This document shows positions 19,252 through 28,974 of a stretch of 34,030 nt of DNA, piece after piece. The notes under the pieces were generated by a model. It saw only the letters and a list, made by a program, of their open reading frames with translations, searched no databases and was not told the DNA's origin. Source of the stretch: Chara braunii (lineage: Eukaryota; Streptophyta; Charophyceae; Charales; Characeae). Each line of letters opens with the position of its first letter. Position 1 is the stretch's first letter. The stretch spans positions 873,230 to 907,259 of the forward strand of contig BFEA01000137.1 of assembly GCA_003427395.1 (NCBI GenBank), read 5' to 3'. The translations under genes were made by a program, and so were the position numbers.

Positions 19252-21837
19252 CTACACGGATACTATGCTTAGCTCTTCCCCTTCCGAGTCAGTGTTGTCC
19301 TCTGACTGACTGTCTTGTTGTCTGTTATCCCTTTCCTCTTCCTTTAGCAGATCTATCACGTGGGCTACCACCGGTGATAACTCTGTTACCGTCCCCGATC
19401 CAATGCTGGAAGGAGTGAGCAGGCCCTGCAGTATCCTGTGGATAATGGGGGGAAGGACCTGAACCATCTGTCCTTCGTGACTTCTATATCGGAGGGCGGC
19501 CCCAATGTCTTTGACCAGCACCTCAGGCCAGAACAAATCATCGTTTGTGTGCGGCTTTTTCCTCTCTTTTTCATTCGCGGTTGTGATTATCTGCGTAGTG
19601 GATGTGCTGGCCTCCATCCGATGGTTGAGCTCCCCCAACAGTGAGGTGACTATTTTGATGATTACTTTGGCCACTTGTCCCCAATCTATCTCATCGATCC
19701 TGCGATATTGATTGACTACTTGTTTGAGTCCGCGTTTCGCCAGGATCTTCCTACGGATCTGTTCCCACTGCAGTGGTGGAATAAATTCATTTAGGGACCT
19801 ACCTGTCGGTGCAAGAGAGTTCTGCAGTATCCAGTCTGTGAGAAGCTTGAGTTGCGACCGTACATGTTTCTCTCGCGTCAATACTGTACTATTTTCATTG
19901 TCAGTGTTCATTCCATCTCTGTGGGCTGATTCCATGATCAGATTCATCGCTAGATGCACGCTTTATGTGCTCAGGTTGTATTGTGTGACTTCCACCTCTT
20001 GTCCCATGATGTAGTCTTGCCCCGGGTGAGTCCCTTCGAGGGGTGCAAGTTTATTGTTGATACTGCTTCCGATGTTTGCATGGCTTGTTGCAGGGCTGCC
20101 CCATTATGGTGGAGGTGTGGATGAGCAACTTGGTCATGTTGGGGGGGGGGGGGCTCTCCCTTGGAAGGGAGGGAGTTGAGCAAATTACCCTTGTGTATAT
20201 GCTTGCCAAAATTGTCCCTCCAGCATTGTGTGTTGTTCGTCCTGCGATGCTAGCCGACCCAAATCCTCTCTTTGTTTTAGGGTACCGTGTTGGGCGTCGA
20301 GTAACTGCTGCAGAAGGTGGTTCTGCCTCCATCTCTCCTGTTGGTCTTGCATCTCCTGCGTTTGTTGTGTTGCGAGGAGGTGAAACAGAGCTTGCTGCTC
20401 ATTTGTCAGGGCTGCGTGTTGGGAGCCATACATTTGAGCGGGATCGTTTTCCTCCACTTCGGTCATACCTACGTCAGATTCGGAGTCAGGATTGTAGTCT
20501 GAATCCTGGTCTGTCTCCTAGGACATGTCGTGAATTGTGACATTCATCTGAGGGCGGGTCATTCGGTTAGCTCGACCCCGTATTATTGCTTCTCGCAGGT
20601 CTGCTTCAGCTTGTTCCTGTTCTTTGAGCATTTGTTGGTATTCCGGTGTTTTGTACTCATTTCTACGGGTGACCTCTTGCGTTTGGTATCCCAGTGTGCC
20701 ACTTGACAGCTGCGCCGAGGGGGCATCCGCCTGAGAATGTAGGATCTGTTGTCTGTTGCACACGACAGTCTCGACTGTTCTTTCGATTTGACAGTTCATG
20801 TCCTTTGCCCAACCCCTCTCCCCCTGGGGGGACTGTTTTGTTGCTGCAACAACAGCCGGGACCCCGACCTCTAGACTGGTCAGGACCCTCCCTTTTTGGT
20901 CTGCAGTCTTTTGCGGTCCCCTTTCATTGGCTGGTGCAACTCGCATTAGGACTTGCTGTTGTGGCTTGTGGGGCGGCCCCTCTTTCTGAATATATGGGAG
21001 CCATTGCCCTCCATTGTCGAGTGCACACCCCCCTTCCCCCTGACCAGTCCCTATTGTCCCTGCCCCGTCAGGCGGGTTCCCATCCTGTAAGGTGGACAGG
21101 GTCTTCACTTGCTGGTCAATGCTTAGTGACTGCCTCCCTTCGTTTTTTGTGATGGTTTGCTTTATCCTTTGGTGCAGAGAAGTGGAGGGACCCGCATTGG
21201 TAATCGATTGTTTATCTGTGGGAAGTATATTCCTTATTCCCTGTGTGATATTTAGCAGGTAGTCGAAACAAAGGAGCCTGTTCATTCCTTTCGGCTGACC
21301 ACGACCGTGTTTTGTCGGATTCTTAATGATTGAGAGTGATTTGGCTATCCGGTTTATCGGATGGTGGGCCATGGGTGGTGTGCCTGCCAATGAATCTCTG
21401 TTAATCCGGTCCGTTAGGACCGCAGGTGTCGTGCTTTGTGCACCCGTGATGTGATGTGATAACTGGTCAGTCCTGGCTGGTGCGTCGTTGGCCGGGTTTG
21501 TGTTATCCTGGATTGGTGGATCCGTAGGTGTCGCATATTGCATGCCTGTGCCTGAATTTGGTGACCGGTTTGTCCAGACGGATGTGTCGTTCTCAGGGTC
21601 TTTACCGTCCTCGTCGGACAACTCCGTAGGAATCGCATCTTCTTTGTTTTTGAAATATAGACTCGTTCCTCTCTTTCCTGCTGCGACCTCTCCGATATGT
21701 GATTGACACGCTTCCAACCCTGCCGTGACTCTAACTGAGTTCGTTTCTCCGTTTTCCGTTGGTAGCCCATGGCCCACACTGGCCTGAGTTTCCAGCATTT
21801 CGTCCTTTGTCGGCTGTATGGGCAGTTGTTGTTCCAT
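19252..21837 (-). pseudogene. LINE B ORF1 (gag-like), interrupted
   Basis: One main frame runs from ATG 21837 (MEQQLPIQPTKDE) for 439 codons to a TAG near 20516, then resumes in frame (20466-20185, Gln/Glu-rich, probably coiled-coil: NEQQALFHLLATQQTQEM). It is shifted through a G13 run (about 20141-20153) and returns as a 235-codon end (19959-19252) with WEQIRRKILAKRGLKQ and an acidic tail (SEDNTDSEGEELS). Position upstream of the endonuclease identifies it as ORF1, whose product usually binds LINE RNA. No zinc knuckle or RRM is recognised. The ATG coincides with the junction to LINE C, so the true N-terminus may be lost. Confidence 0.6.
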
Positions 21838-22585
21838 TGTACAAAAAAGGAGATAAGGAAGATATCCGTAACTACCAACCGATTACGCTCCTTCCCCTCC
21901 CATATAAGATGGTCTGCAAAGCCCTCACCAATCGAGTACTCCCGTTCATGAACCATCTCATATTCCAGGATCACACTGGGTTCATGACACAAAGAAACAT
22001 ACAAGATAATGTTCTCTTAGTTAATGAGACCATTAAGTACGCGAGGCAACACCGTAAGGAAGCCGCAGTCTTGTTCATAGACTTCGAAAAAGCGTATGAC
22101 CACATGGATTGGGACTTCCTAGACTGTTGCCTCCTCAAAATGAACTTTGGGGATTGCTTCAGAGCGTGGGTATCCATCATGCACAGATCAGCAGCCACAA
22201 ATATCATGGTCAATTGACACCTCTCCCCACCATTCCCACTGCAGAGATCAGTTAGGCAGGGGGACCCTGTGGCCCCCCTCCTCTTCGTATTGGTCATGGA
22301 GACACTAGCTGCAATGATCAGAAATAACCCGGTCATAGAACGCATTGACATCCCGGAACTACCCCCCCACATGGTGTCAGTGACGTTCCTCTTTGCAGAG
22401 GACCTTACAGTCCTCATCAGGGCCTTCGCTGCATCAATCCAAGCATTAACAGACACCATCCATATTTTCGAAGTTGCGGCGGATATGTAGGTTAATTGGG
22501 GGACTAAGACGGAGGGATGGTGGCTCGCCACGCAGGATACCCCGCCACCATAACACCCTCCGGTTAACTTGCGGCCTAGGAAGAA
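21838..22585 (+). pseudogene. LINE C: RT fragment of the LINE B family, opposite orientation
   Basis: Plus-strand frame from VVPLYKKGDKEDIRNYQPIT through FIDFEKAYDHMDWDFL, TGA, then RQGDPVAPLLFVLVMETL and VTFLFAEDL to VNWGTKTEGWWLATQDTPPP. It corresponds to LINE B 17.44-16.69 kb with only scattered replacements. The second catalytic Asp of FADD is Glu here (FAED), while the RQGDP Gly is retained. It shares with LINE B the TGA before HLSPPF. It begins exactly where LINE B ORF1 ends at the ATG and stops at about 22585 in unrelated sequence. Confidence 0.85.
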
Positions 22586-22720
22586 TGTTGATTCCTTATA
22601 GCTGCGAGATAATTGTACAGACGCTTATCTTGCTGTTATATATTGGGATCCTTGCCTTGCTGAAGGTGACATGCTTACGGCCAAATGAAACAGTTTACCC
22701 TGCACTTTTTCCTATGATGT
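22586..22720. other. No recognisable gene
   Basis: Short unassigned stretch between the LINE C breakpoint and the next poly(A) element. Confidence 0.4.
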
Positions 22721-22852
22721 GAGGGACACCGGGCCCGTTTTCCAGCAGTTGGTATAATTCATCAGCAGCCATCGTATGAACCAGGCCGGTGTGCCTGGAT
22801 CATACGTCACTGGCTGCCCTTCCCAAAAAAAAAAAAAAAAAAAAAAAAAAAA
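22716..22852 (+). mobile_element. Short poly(A) retroposon with the GGGACGC module
   Basis: It starts TGAGGGACACCGGGCCCGTT, continues TTCCAGCAGTTGG and CAGCAGCCATCG, and ends TGGCTGCCCTTCCC then A28 (22825-22852). The head matches the SINE-B head but the body differs. Within the body TCGTATGAACCAGGCC and GCCTGGATCATACG-type blocks form an imperfect hairpin. Confidence 0.55.
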
Positions 22853-23127
22853 GATTGGGGAGATATAATGGGGCTCCCCACACCACTGTCGAAAGGCAAA
22901 AATTTTCAACAGCTGTCAGAAAAGATTCGGCACCCTCCCTTTGACAATTTGCCCCCCTTCAGCCACACAGCACAGTAGAATGGACGCACTTGTGAATGCA
23001 AGACGAAAAAAGACGAACATGCCTGAGGTTACGAGAAGCATTAGTCAATCCCGACCTCGCACCCACTCAGCAAATTTCGGGGAGAAGTCTATTGCTCAGC
23101 CGAGGATCGTTGAAAGCATCGGAAACA
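22853..23127. other. No recognisable gene
   Basis: Mixed sequence without domains or duplicated blocks that I can identify. Confidence 0.35.
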
Positions 23128-23129
23128 GC

Positions 23130-23181
23130 AATTAAAAATAATAATAAAATAATAATAATAAAAATAATAATAATAATAATA

Positions 23182-23214
<33 letters not shown>
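23130..23214 (+). repeat. (AAT)n microsatellite
   Basis: Imperfect AAT/ATA array of about 85 bases. Flanking GCATCGGAAACAGC and GCATCGAAAAAGAAG look like a short duplication. Confidence 0.9.
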
Positions 23215-23215
<1 letters not shown>

Positions 23216-23342
23216 GCATCGAAAAAGAAGGCTGGGGATTCAACAACTTTCGAAAGGAGGTGTCACGAAGCGTTCTCGGACAACTTGCGAATTTTCTTGC
23301 CGTCTCCAATTTCTTTTTTTTTTTTCTTTTTTTTTTGCCCGT

Positions 23343-23575
23343 GAAATCTTTTTTATTTATTTATAAAAGCTGGAAACCGGGCCCAGCGTCCCTCATAAAA
23401 TTATGTGGGCCCCTCAGCGGGCGAAGCATCACCGGCCAAGCACATCGAGGGTACCACTAAATTTCACCCTGCAGCCCACTCCACAGCCAAATCCACAGCC
23501 CCTATCACTGAAAAATCAACGAAAATTTATCATCGAAGAGTCTTAGGTCACTAACTTAGGGTTGACATGACTATT
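23343..23575 (-). repeat. Repeat shared inversely with 26336-26640, ending in the GGGACGC module
   Basis: On the minus strand it reads TAGTCATGTCAACCC, ATTTTCGTTGATTTTTC, GGGGCTGTGGA, GGTGATGCTTCGCCCGCTGA, GGGGCCCACATAATTTTATG, then AGGGACGCTGGGCCCGGTTT and CCAGCTTTTATAAAT with A-rich sequence. The 26.3-26.6 kb region has the same blocks in the same order on the plus strand. Confidence 0.65.
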
Positions 23576-23576
23576 G

Positions 23577-23730
23577 TTTTTTTTTGTTTTTTGTTTTTTG
23601 TTTGCATGAACAACCCAAGTGAATTCTGGCGTTGTTGGTAAGAGCAGACACCGCTAGCATGCTCGGGGAGACTCCATCTATTGGTGGGGAGCAGCACCTG
23701 CTGAAAAACGGGTCCAGCGTCCCTCCACAT
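23577..23730 (-). mobile_element. Poly(A) retroposon, SINE-B family, copy 3
   Basis: The minus strand has GGGACGCTGGACCCGTTTTT, CAGCAGGTGCTGCTCCCC, ACCAATAGATGGAGTCTCCC, GCATGCTAGCGG, CTTACCAACAACGCC and GGGTTGTTCATG, then an A-rich (CAAAAAA)n tail. It closely parallels copy 2. It interrupts the end of the repeat at 23343-23575. Confidence 0.7.
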
Positions 23731-23797
23731 TCCAAAGTTTTTGTTATGGAGATATTTGAACTCATATGGGCAAGCCACGTGTCAATCCAGCTAATCT

Positions 23798-24431
23798 TCT
23801 AACCCGACACGTTAGCACGTTTACCAAAGGATGCCCCGATCAGAGTGCTAGGGGTGCTCATGTCTGCAGAAGGAAAGCCAACCACCAACAACGACTGGAT
23901 TGCAGGGCCACCGAGGGAAAAGATGGCACTTTGGAAACACAAACACACCTCGCTGATAGACAACGTGATCCTCACCTCTATGTGGTACAAGGCAGCCATC
24001 TGGGCCTTGGACAAGGGCTCCCTCCGTCCGCTGCAGCGACAGATTGCAGCCTTCCTGTGGAGAGGCGAACATGCGGAACAAAACACCATCAACAGAGTAG
24101 CCTGGCAGTCCCTAATTCAACCCAAGGCTAGCGGGGGTTTGGGGATTATAGACCCTACCCTGCAAACGAAGGCTCTAGCACTTCAATGGCTCAAACGGCT
24201 GCTTTTTGCCAAGACACCCCATGGAAAGGGCTAGCCATGGAACATATCGTCCGCCTCGCCCCGCAGACAGGGGGAGGGAAGGACCCGCTGATGTGGCTGG
24301 AAAACAGGGATTGGCCCATCCCCCGCAGGAGTGCACGCCAACAAGACAACCATGTCCCCCCCCCCCTGCTCCAGCCCGACAAGAGGCAAGGGCCGACCTG
24401 CGAAACGACTCCTTCTGGCCTGACCTCCTGA
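23798..24431 (+). pseudogene. LINE D post-RT region, frames 1 and 2
   Basis: The first frame has PKDAPIRVLGVLMSAEGKP, LIDNVILTSMWYKAAIW, IAAFLWRGEHAEQNTINRVA and GGLGIIDPTLQTKALALQWL. Near 24210 the coding passes to another frame: PWKGLAMEHIVRLAP, LMWLENRDWPIPRRS. This ends at a C10-11 run (about 24356-24366), after which the next frame takes over. The homopolymer makes an indel, real or a sequencing error, a natural explanation. Confidence 0.7.
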
Positions 24432-25655
24432 CAACATGGCGAAGCCTACCCCTGCCGGACAAAACTCCACCGGAGGGATGGGAGGAGGTGACACGGCAAC
24501 CGCTTTTCGGCAATAGATGGATCACAGACCCCAGGGGACAGACTCTTCACTGCATGGACACCCCATGGCAGGGTTGGGTTAGACGGGGGATCACTAGGGT
24601 AGGAGACATATGGGACAAGGACCAAGGGAACTGGATCGACCCGGCAAAATTGAGAGAGCATCTGCGATATTGCCACCGGCCGATGGACGCCTTGGAAACC
24701 TTAGTAGACATGATCCCTTTGGCCTGGTGGCGAATCCTAAGGAAAGGCCCGACCCTGACTGAGTCAGACTGGGTGGCCTTCAGGGCCCGCCCAGATCAGG
24801 TGGGCAACATAGAACACTTTGAACCTGAAGGAATGATACGGGTGGGTCTCTTCCAATTAGGATGGAACAACTCCCTCCAAAGAATATCCCCAGAAGAGTC
24901 CATCCAGTGCCAGAAAGCAGACCTGTTCAGAATCAGGGTAATAAGTGAAGACGGACAAACAATCGCCTACTGCCCCCAAACCTCGATCCACCAGCTCGCC
25001 CTGGACCCCCTGGAATGGACATGGACATCGGCTATAGGAAAGGGAAGAAAGGTCTGCAAATCGCTTAGTAACCTGACAGTCAAGGCAACCTACAGGCTTC
25101 TTAGACCACGCATAAACCTCCGGGACCGGATGGAGGCGCGTTGGATGAATCATCTGAACATTGTCAAGAACAGCCTCAGGGGAATCAAACGGTTCAAAAC
25201 GGTAAAGGAAAAACCAGCGAAATTCGCATCGCTGCACTAGCAGATCGAGCACCGTTGTCTGCCGACAGATGATTGGATTATTGACAGAACGTACCTGGAA
25301 CAACGAGGTCTGGCCCTCCCCTGGTGTAGGTGGTGCACGGACACGTTCCCCTCTAGGAAAATTGCTGAAACAATAGAACACATCCTTCTCCAATGCCCGG
25401 GAGCCGTGTGGCTGTGGAGATGGTGGGATAGAATATGGGGCCGGCTGGAGACTCAGATCCGGTGGCCTTGGGACTGGAAAGCTCTGCTGTGTGAAGTCCT
25501 CCCATCGGGCCAGTTAGATGATTTCACATGCAATTTGTTCAAACTTGGCCGTAGAGCGGTGCTCTGGGCCCTCAGGCGTAGGAGATGCACCTACGAAATA
25601 GAAAAAGCGAGACTGGAGGGCCCAGATTTCACGGAAAGTATTCAACAACAGATCT
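24366..25655 (+). pseudogene. LINE D ORF2 C-terminus with zinc-binding motif
   Basis: The longest clean coding stretch in the window. It has RNDSFWPDLLTTWRSLPLPD, RQPLFGNRWITD, WQGWVRRGITRVGDIWD, DPLEWTWTSAIGKG, then a TAG (25238-25240) where SLH*QIEHRCLPT is expected to have Trp (compare QWQILHRCLPT in LINE B). In the same frame follow LPWCRWCTDTF, IAETIEHILLQCPGAVWLW and WALRRRR. The CRWC ... EHILLQC motif is the RT zinc-binding signature. A TGG to TAG transition is the simplest cause of the stop. Confidence 0.8.
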
Positions 25656-25840
25656 AAATTGAAATTACAGAGCAATGGGAAAGAGTCAGGTCAAAACTCA
25701 AACAACTACATTTGCCTAAAGGCATTTCACAGCACATCAAGGAGTTTTCCCAGAGCTGGCTTGGGGGGGAACAGGGGGGAAGGATAGGGAAAGTGGAATG
25801 GAACGGGGGACAAGGCGACCCAGGGGAGGGATAAGAGGGG

Positions 25841-26172
25841 AACGACTTACTGAGGGACTATAGGCTCGTGTTCCATGAGTGGACTAAGATAGACCCCGCA
25901 GTTCCCTTGAGACTAGCTACCGACTTCCCCGACCCCTTTCCCCCCCCCTCTAACTGTGTGGTAGGTCTGGATTGGTATGGGAGGGAGTGAGAAACCAGCA
26001 GTAATGCCGCAGATTTCTGGCGCCCATCCCAGGGCGAAGAGGGTTCTCCCCCTCAGTGAAATCCCTTGTAAACCCTCCTTAAGGAATGAAGCCTGCTCAG
26101 TTAATCCTCTGAGTTCCGGAGCAATCAATGCTGGCAGGCTTCCCCCTCTGCGCGATCTGTACTCATTATCTC
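25841..26172 (+). other. Probable 3' flank of LINE D
   Basis: No coding signal. A C9 run near 25942 and mixed sequence up to the SINE-B head. No poly(A) tail attributable to LINE D. Confidence 0.3.
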
Positions 26173-26329
26173 TGTACAAGGGACGCTGGACCCGCTTTCT
26201 AGCAGGTGCTGCTCCCCACCAATAGATGGACCCCCCCCCTGGATGCTAGTGTTGTCTGCAATTATCAGCACCACTAACACTCCAAGGGGCGTTTCCCAAC
26301 AAAAAAAAAAAAAAAAAAAAAAAAAAAAA
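26173..26329 (+). mobile_element. Poly(A) retroposon, SINE-B family, copy 4
   Basis: Plus strand: CAAGGGACGCTGGACCCGCT, TTCTAGCAGGTGCTGCTCCC, CACCAATAGATGG, a C9 run, GCTAGTGTTGTCTGC, ATCAGCACCACTAACACTCC, then A29 (26301-26329). It is in opposite orientation to copies 1-3. Confidence 0.7.
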
Positions 26330-26335
26330 CACGCT

Positions 26336-26685
26336 ATGACTATTGTGATTACAGTTTTTAGTGATGAACTTTAGATTTTGTTAGTATTTTCATTTCTTAC
26401 TATTCTTAGGGATAATTTTGATTGTGATGATAATTTTCGTTGACTTTTCGAGTTGTTGGGGCTGTGGAGTTGCTTGTGGAGTTTGATGTGGGGTTAAATC
26501 TGTTGGTGTCCTCTTAATATGTGTTTGGCCGATGATGCCTTGCCCACTGAGGGCCCCACCTAATTTTGTAAGGGACGCCGGGCCCGGTTCCCGGCTTTTA
26601 TAAAGTCATTGTTCCGTTTAAAAAAAAAAAACAAAAAAAACGAAGCCTAAAGCTCATCACTAAAAATCTAAATCACAATAGTCAT
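26336..26685. mobile_element. 350 bp element with inverted ends (MITE-like)
   Basis: The left end ATGACTATTGTGATT-AC-AGTTTTTAGTGATGA-CTTTAG is answered by CTAAAGCTCATCACT then AAAAATCTAAATCACAATAGTCAT on the right, over about 40 bases. The interior includes the GGGGCCCCAC-TAATTTTGTAAGGGACGCC module with CGGCTTTTATAAAG and an A-rich tail (26618-26640). It may be a TIR element carrying a retroposed 3' module, or a retroposon inserted in one. No clear target duplication. Confidence 0.6.
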
Positions 26686-26689
26686 GTGA

Positions 26690-26837
26690 ACCCTAATTTA
26701 GTAACCCAAATTCCACCGTCCATTATGTGCAAAAGGAACTACCGAAGAAAAACGAATCAAAACCACACAAAAGAAACGAGCAGTCAGCGCTGAGTGATCA
26801 TGTCCACCATTCATCCGGAGTTATTACCAACCCCTGC
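26690..26837. other. No recognisable gene
   Basis: A-rich mixed sequence leading into the repeat array. Confidence 0.35.
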
Positions 26838-27340
26838 CAATCCGCCCTACCACCAGCGCGGCAGGGGTCTGTGCCCACAGGCCCCAAACTGCTGACAGAG
26901 ACCCCGCAAACCCACCCACCTCCTCGCGATTTAAAGCAGATAGCACCTCCCCACACTCATCTTTACAAAAACGCCAACTCCCACCATGACGTTGTTTTCA
27001 CTAACCAGGGGATTACCCTACCTCCCGCGCGGCAAGGGCTAAAAAGCCCCACAGAACCCACCCACCTCCTCGCGATTTAGGGTGAGCCTCTCCCTCAATC
27101 TACATACACCCCGTACGGAGACTTCGCCTCCCTCCATGACGAAGCCCTTGTGGAGCAATGCTCACCACTTGTCCGTAAGAATTCAGATGACAGCAAACAG
27201 CAGCCTATTAAGATGAAATGAATATCTGACTCAAATTCAACGTCTCAGCAGTAATACCCTACCTCCCGCGCGGCAGGGGTCAAAGACCGCAAACCCACCC
27301 GCCTCCTCGCGATTTAGGGAGAACCACTTCCACTAATCTG
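26838..27340 (+). repeat. Degenerate array of three 180-240 bp units
   Basis: Three blocks (about 26838-26937, 27012-27079, 27251-27322) share CCCTACCTCCCGCGCGGCA-GGG and CAAACCCACCCACCTCCTC then GCGATTTA(G)GG. Less conserved CCACCATGACG-type blocks follow each (26983, 27135 and 27370). The spacing is 174 and 239 bases. The short blocks are far better kept than the spacers. Confidence 0.65.
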
Positions 27341-27384
27341 GACCTTCTCACAAGGAAACCCCACTGCCCACCATAATGGCGTTT

Positions 27385-27479
27385 CTACAGAGCGACACTC
27401 TCTATTTCATTCCATCGCATGCAAAACGCAACACTACAGTCGCATGCGATGGAATGAAATAGAGAGTTTCACTCTGTAG
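27385..27479. other. Hairpin with 38 bp stem and 19-base loop
   Basis: Left arm 27385-27422 (CTACAGAG, then ACTCTCTATTTCATTCC and ATCGCATGC) and right arm 27442-27479 are reverse complements apart from two mismatches (after CTACAGAG). Size and pairing resemble a microRNA-type precursor or a very small MITE; nothing in the sequence decides between them. Confidence 0.75.
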
Positions 27480-27625
27480 GAAAGAACTCAGATAACTAAC
27501 ACCAGATTCTGCATCGCTAATGTTACGTTAGAAACCCCACTTCCACTAATTACAATTGTCTACCGCGTGGGCGCGGGGAACGCAGCCCTAAGGTAGCCGA
27601 ATCAATGAGACTAAGAGCTAACACA
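27480..27625. other. No recognisable gene
   Basis: Contains AGATAACTAACACCA, which recurs at about 31106. Otherwise unassigned. Confidence 0.35.
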
Positions 27626-27626
27626 A

Positions 27627-27694
<68 letters not shown>

Positions 27695-27855
27695 TGTTCC
27701 ATTTATTGCTATGAGTGTGAGAGAGAGAAAGAAATAGAGAGAGAGGGAGGAGNAGAGAGAGAGGGAGGAGGGGGGCCTACCAGAGAGAGAGAAAGAGAGG
27801 GGGGGGGCGGGGACTACACGCGCGCGCATGAGAGAGAGAGAGAGAGAGGCTGAAT
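27626..27855 (+). repeat. Compound (GA)n microsatellite
   Basis: Three GA-rich runs (27626-27691, 27718-27770, 27781-27849) separated by short unique pieces, with one ambiguous base (N, 27753). Frames here give Arg/Glu or Ser/Leu repeats and are not genes. Confidence 0.95.
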
Positions 27856-28034
27856 GGGAAAATTGAAATATGGGTCAAATTGCGGCCGCAATCTATTTCG
27901 CAGTTGGAATGATTTTTTTAAATTTATGTAGCGTTTTTCCTTAAAAGATCACAACAAAATTTACGAGTACTCCAATTTTCAGGTTTTTTCACGCATTCTT
28001 CTGAGCGCGAAAACTCACTGAATTTGGAGTACAT
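27850..28034 (+). repeat. Diverged direct repeat, partner at 30505-30685
   Basis: GGCTGAATGGGAAAATTGAA, TATTTCGCAGTTGGAATGAT and TTTTTTAAATTTATG match GGCTGAGTGGCAAAAATGG, TATTTCGCAGTGTAAATGAT and TTTTTGTAAATGTTT in the same order at 30.5 kb. The two copies flank the 28.04-30.5 kb block. Long terminal repeats are not supported because there are no TG...CA ends. Confidence 0.4.
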
Positions 28035-28830
28035 TTTTAGTTGGCCCAGGCATGGTTGTGACGCCCAAACCTCACGCCCAGCACGACTTCCTGATCGGAG
28101 TAGGATGTGGGTCTGGAAGTGCGAAAAGGGGTGTGCCAAGGATTTTTGGGGAAAGTGGGGGGTGGAGTCCCAGGTCAGAACTGAGATCTCGTGTGGCAGG
28201 GTTTTTCGAGGGCACGAGTGCAATTTGGCGAAGAGGGCAGACCACCTCTTGTCACCAGGCAGATGGTACGCGTGGGTCGCTCAGGGTCGGGCGAGCCATT
28301 GGTTTCGGGGACGGCGGTTTGCGGGAGGGTCCCTTCGGGGTAGGTGGGGCTCCGATGAGTCAGGCCGTCGGAAGTTGCGACGTGGCGCCGGTCGTCGCGC
28401 GTTTGGGTTGGGCCTTTGGGATTCCAGGGTCCTCTGATCGCCGCGTCGTCGGCAGTTTCCGCAGGGCGTACTGGGCCAGTATGGGGCTATGGCCGGCCAC
28501 GGGACGACGCTGAGTTGGTGATACGGAAGAAGAAGGCGAAAGGTAGGAAACTGGTGGAGATAACGACAAATCCAGGGTGGGTGAAGTAGTAGGTATGGTC
28601 CGGAGAGGGGAAATAGGAGCACCGGGGGTCGCTAATGGTGGCGCAGTGAAATTCCCGACGACACAGTCGGTTCTTGGTTAGGCAAGGGTATCTCTATCGG
28701 AGGATTTCATTTATCCAAGAGGTGAAGTAATCCGGGTCGTATGATGAGTCTGAATTCCAGGATCGTGTCATTGTGTCATCGCGGAGTTATGAGTTGCTTA
28801 AGGGCGGGTCTGTGGCGATTGCGATCACCG

Positions 28831-28876
28831 CGTGTGAGCACGTGCAGGCTGGTGCGGATCAAGTCGTGCTCACACG
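28831..28876 (-). other. Hairpin H2' in copy 2
   Basis: CGTGTGAGCACG and CGTGCTCACACG pair perfectly (12 bp) around a 22-base loop containing GATCAAGT. It occupies the place of H2 (902-951) but with a different stem sequence. Confidence 0.6.
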
Positions 28877-28974
28877 TGTTCGCCCGGGATGATTGCTCCG
28901 TCGCAGACCCTGGATGGCCCTATCCAGGCAAACAGTATTTATGCCGCCTGTATGGGCGAATCGACACACGGGGG

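Larger units (their letters stand above)
14637..21837 (-). mobile_element. LINE B: L1-type retrotransposon, nearly full length, inactive
   Basis: On the minus strand: ORF1 (21837 to 19252), a 45-base gap, then ORF2 with endonuclease (19.1-17.99 kb), RT (17.88-16.54 kb), post-RT region (16.6-15.58 kb) and zinc-binding tail (15.62-14.64 kb). The order is that of plant L1-type LINEs, which nick target DNA and reverse-transcribe their RNA there. Frameshifts (about 20.15, 18.85, 16.58 and 15.6 kb) and in-frame stops (17988, 17520 and 17046) make it inactive. The 5' end abuts LINE C in opposite orientation and the 3' end enters the gap, so no target duplication can be assessed. Confidence 0.85.
23798..25840 (+). 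mobile_element. LINE D: 3' part of an L1-type retrotransposon, inactive
   Basis: Plus-strand remnant covering post-RT region and zinc-binding tail only; the endonuclease and RT core are missing, as in a 5'-truncated insertion. Protein landmarks are those of LINE B but clearly diverged, so it is another subfamily. Frame changes at about 24.21 and 24.36 kb, a TAG at 25238 and a TAA near 25655 break it. Purine-rich 3' sequence follows to about 25.84 kb. Confidence 0.8.

Noticed and set aside
27585-27606. CCTAAGGTAGCCGAAT as a 28S rRNA fragment (R2 target-like)
   Set aside because: The match to the rRNA TTAAGGTAGCCAAAT site is limited to about 14 bases and the flanks do not match rRNA.
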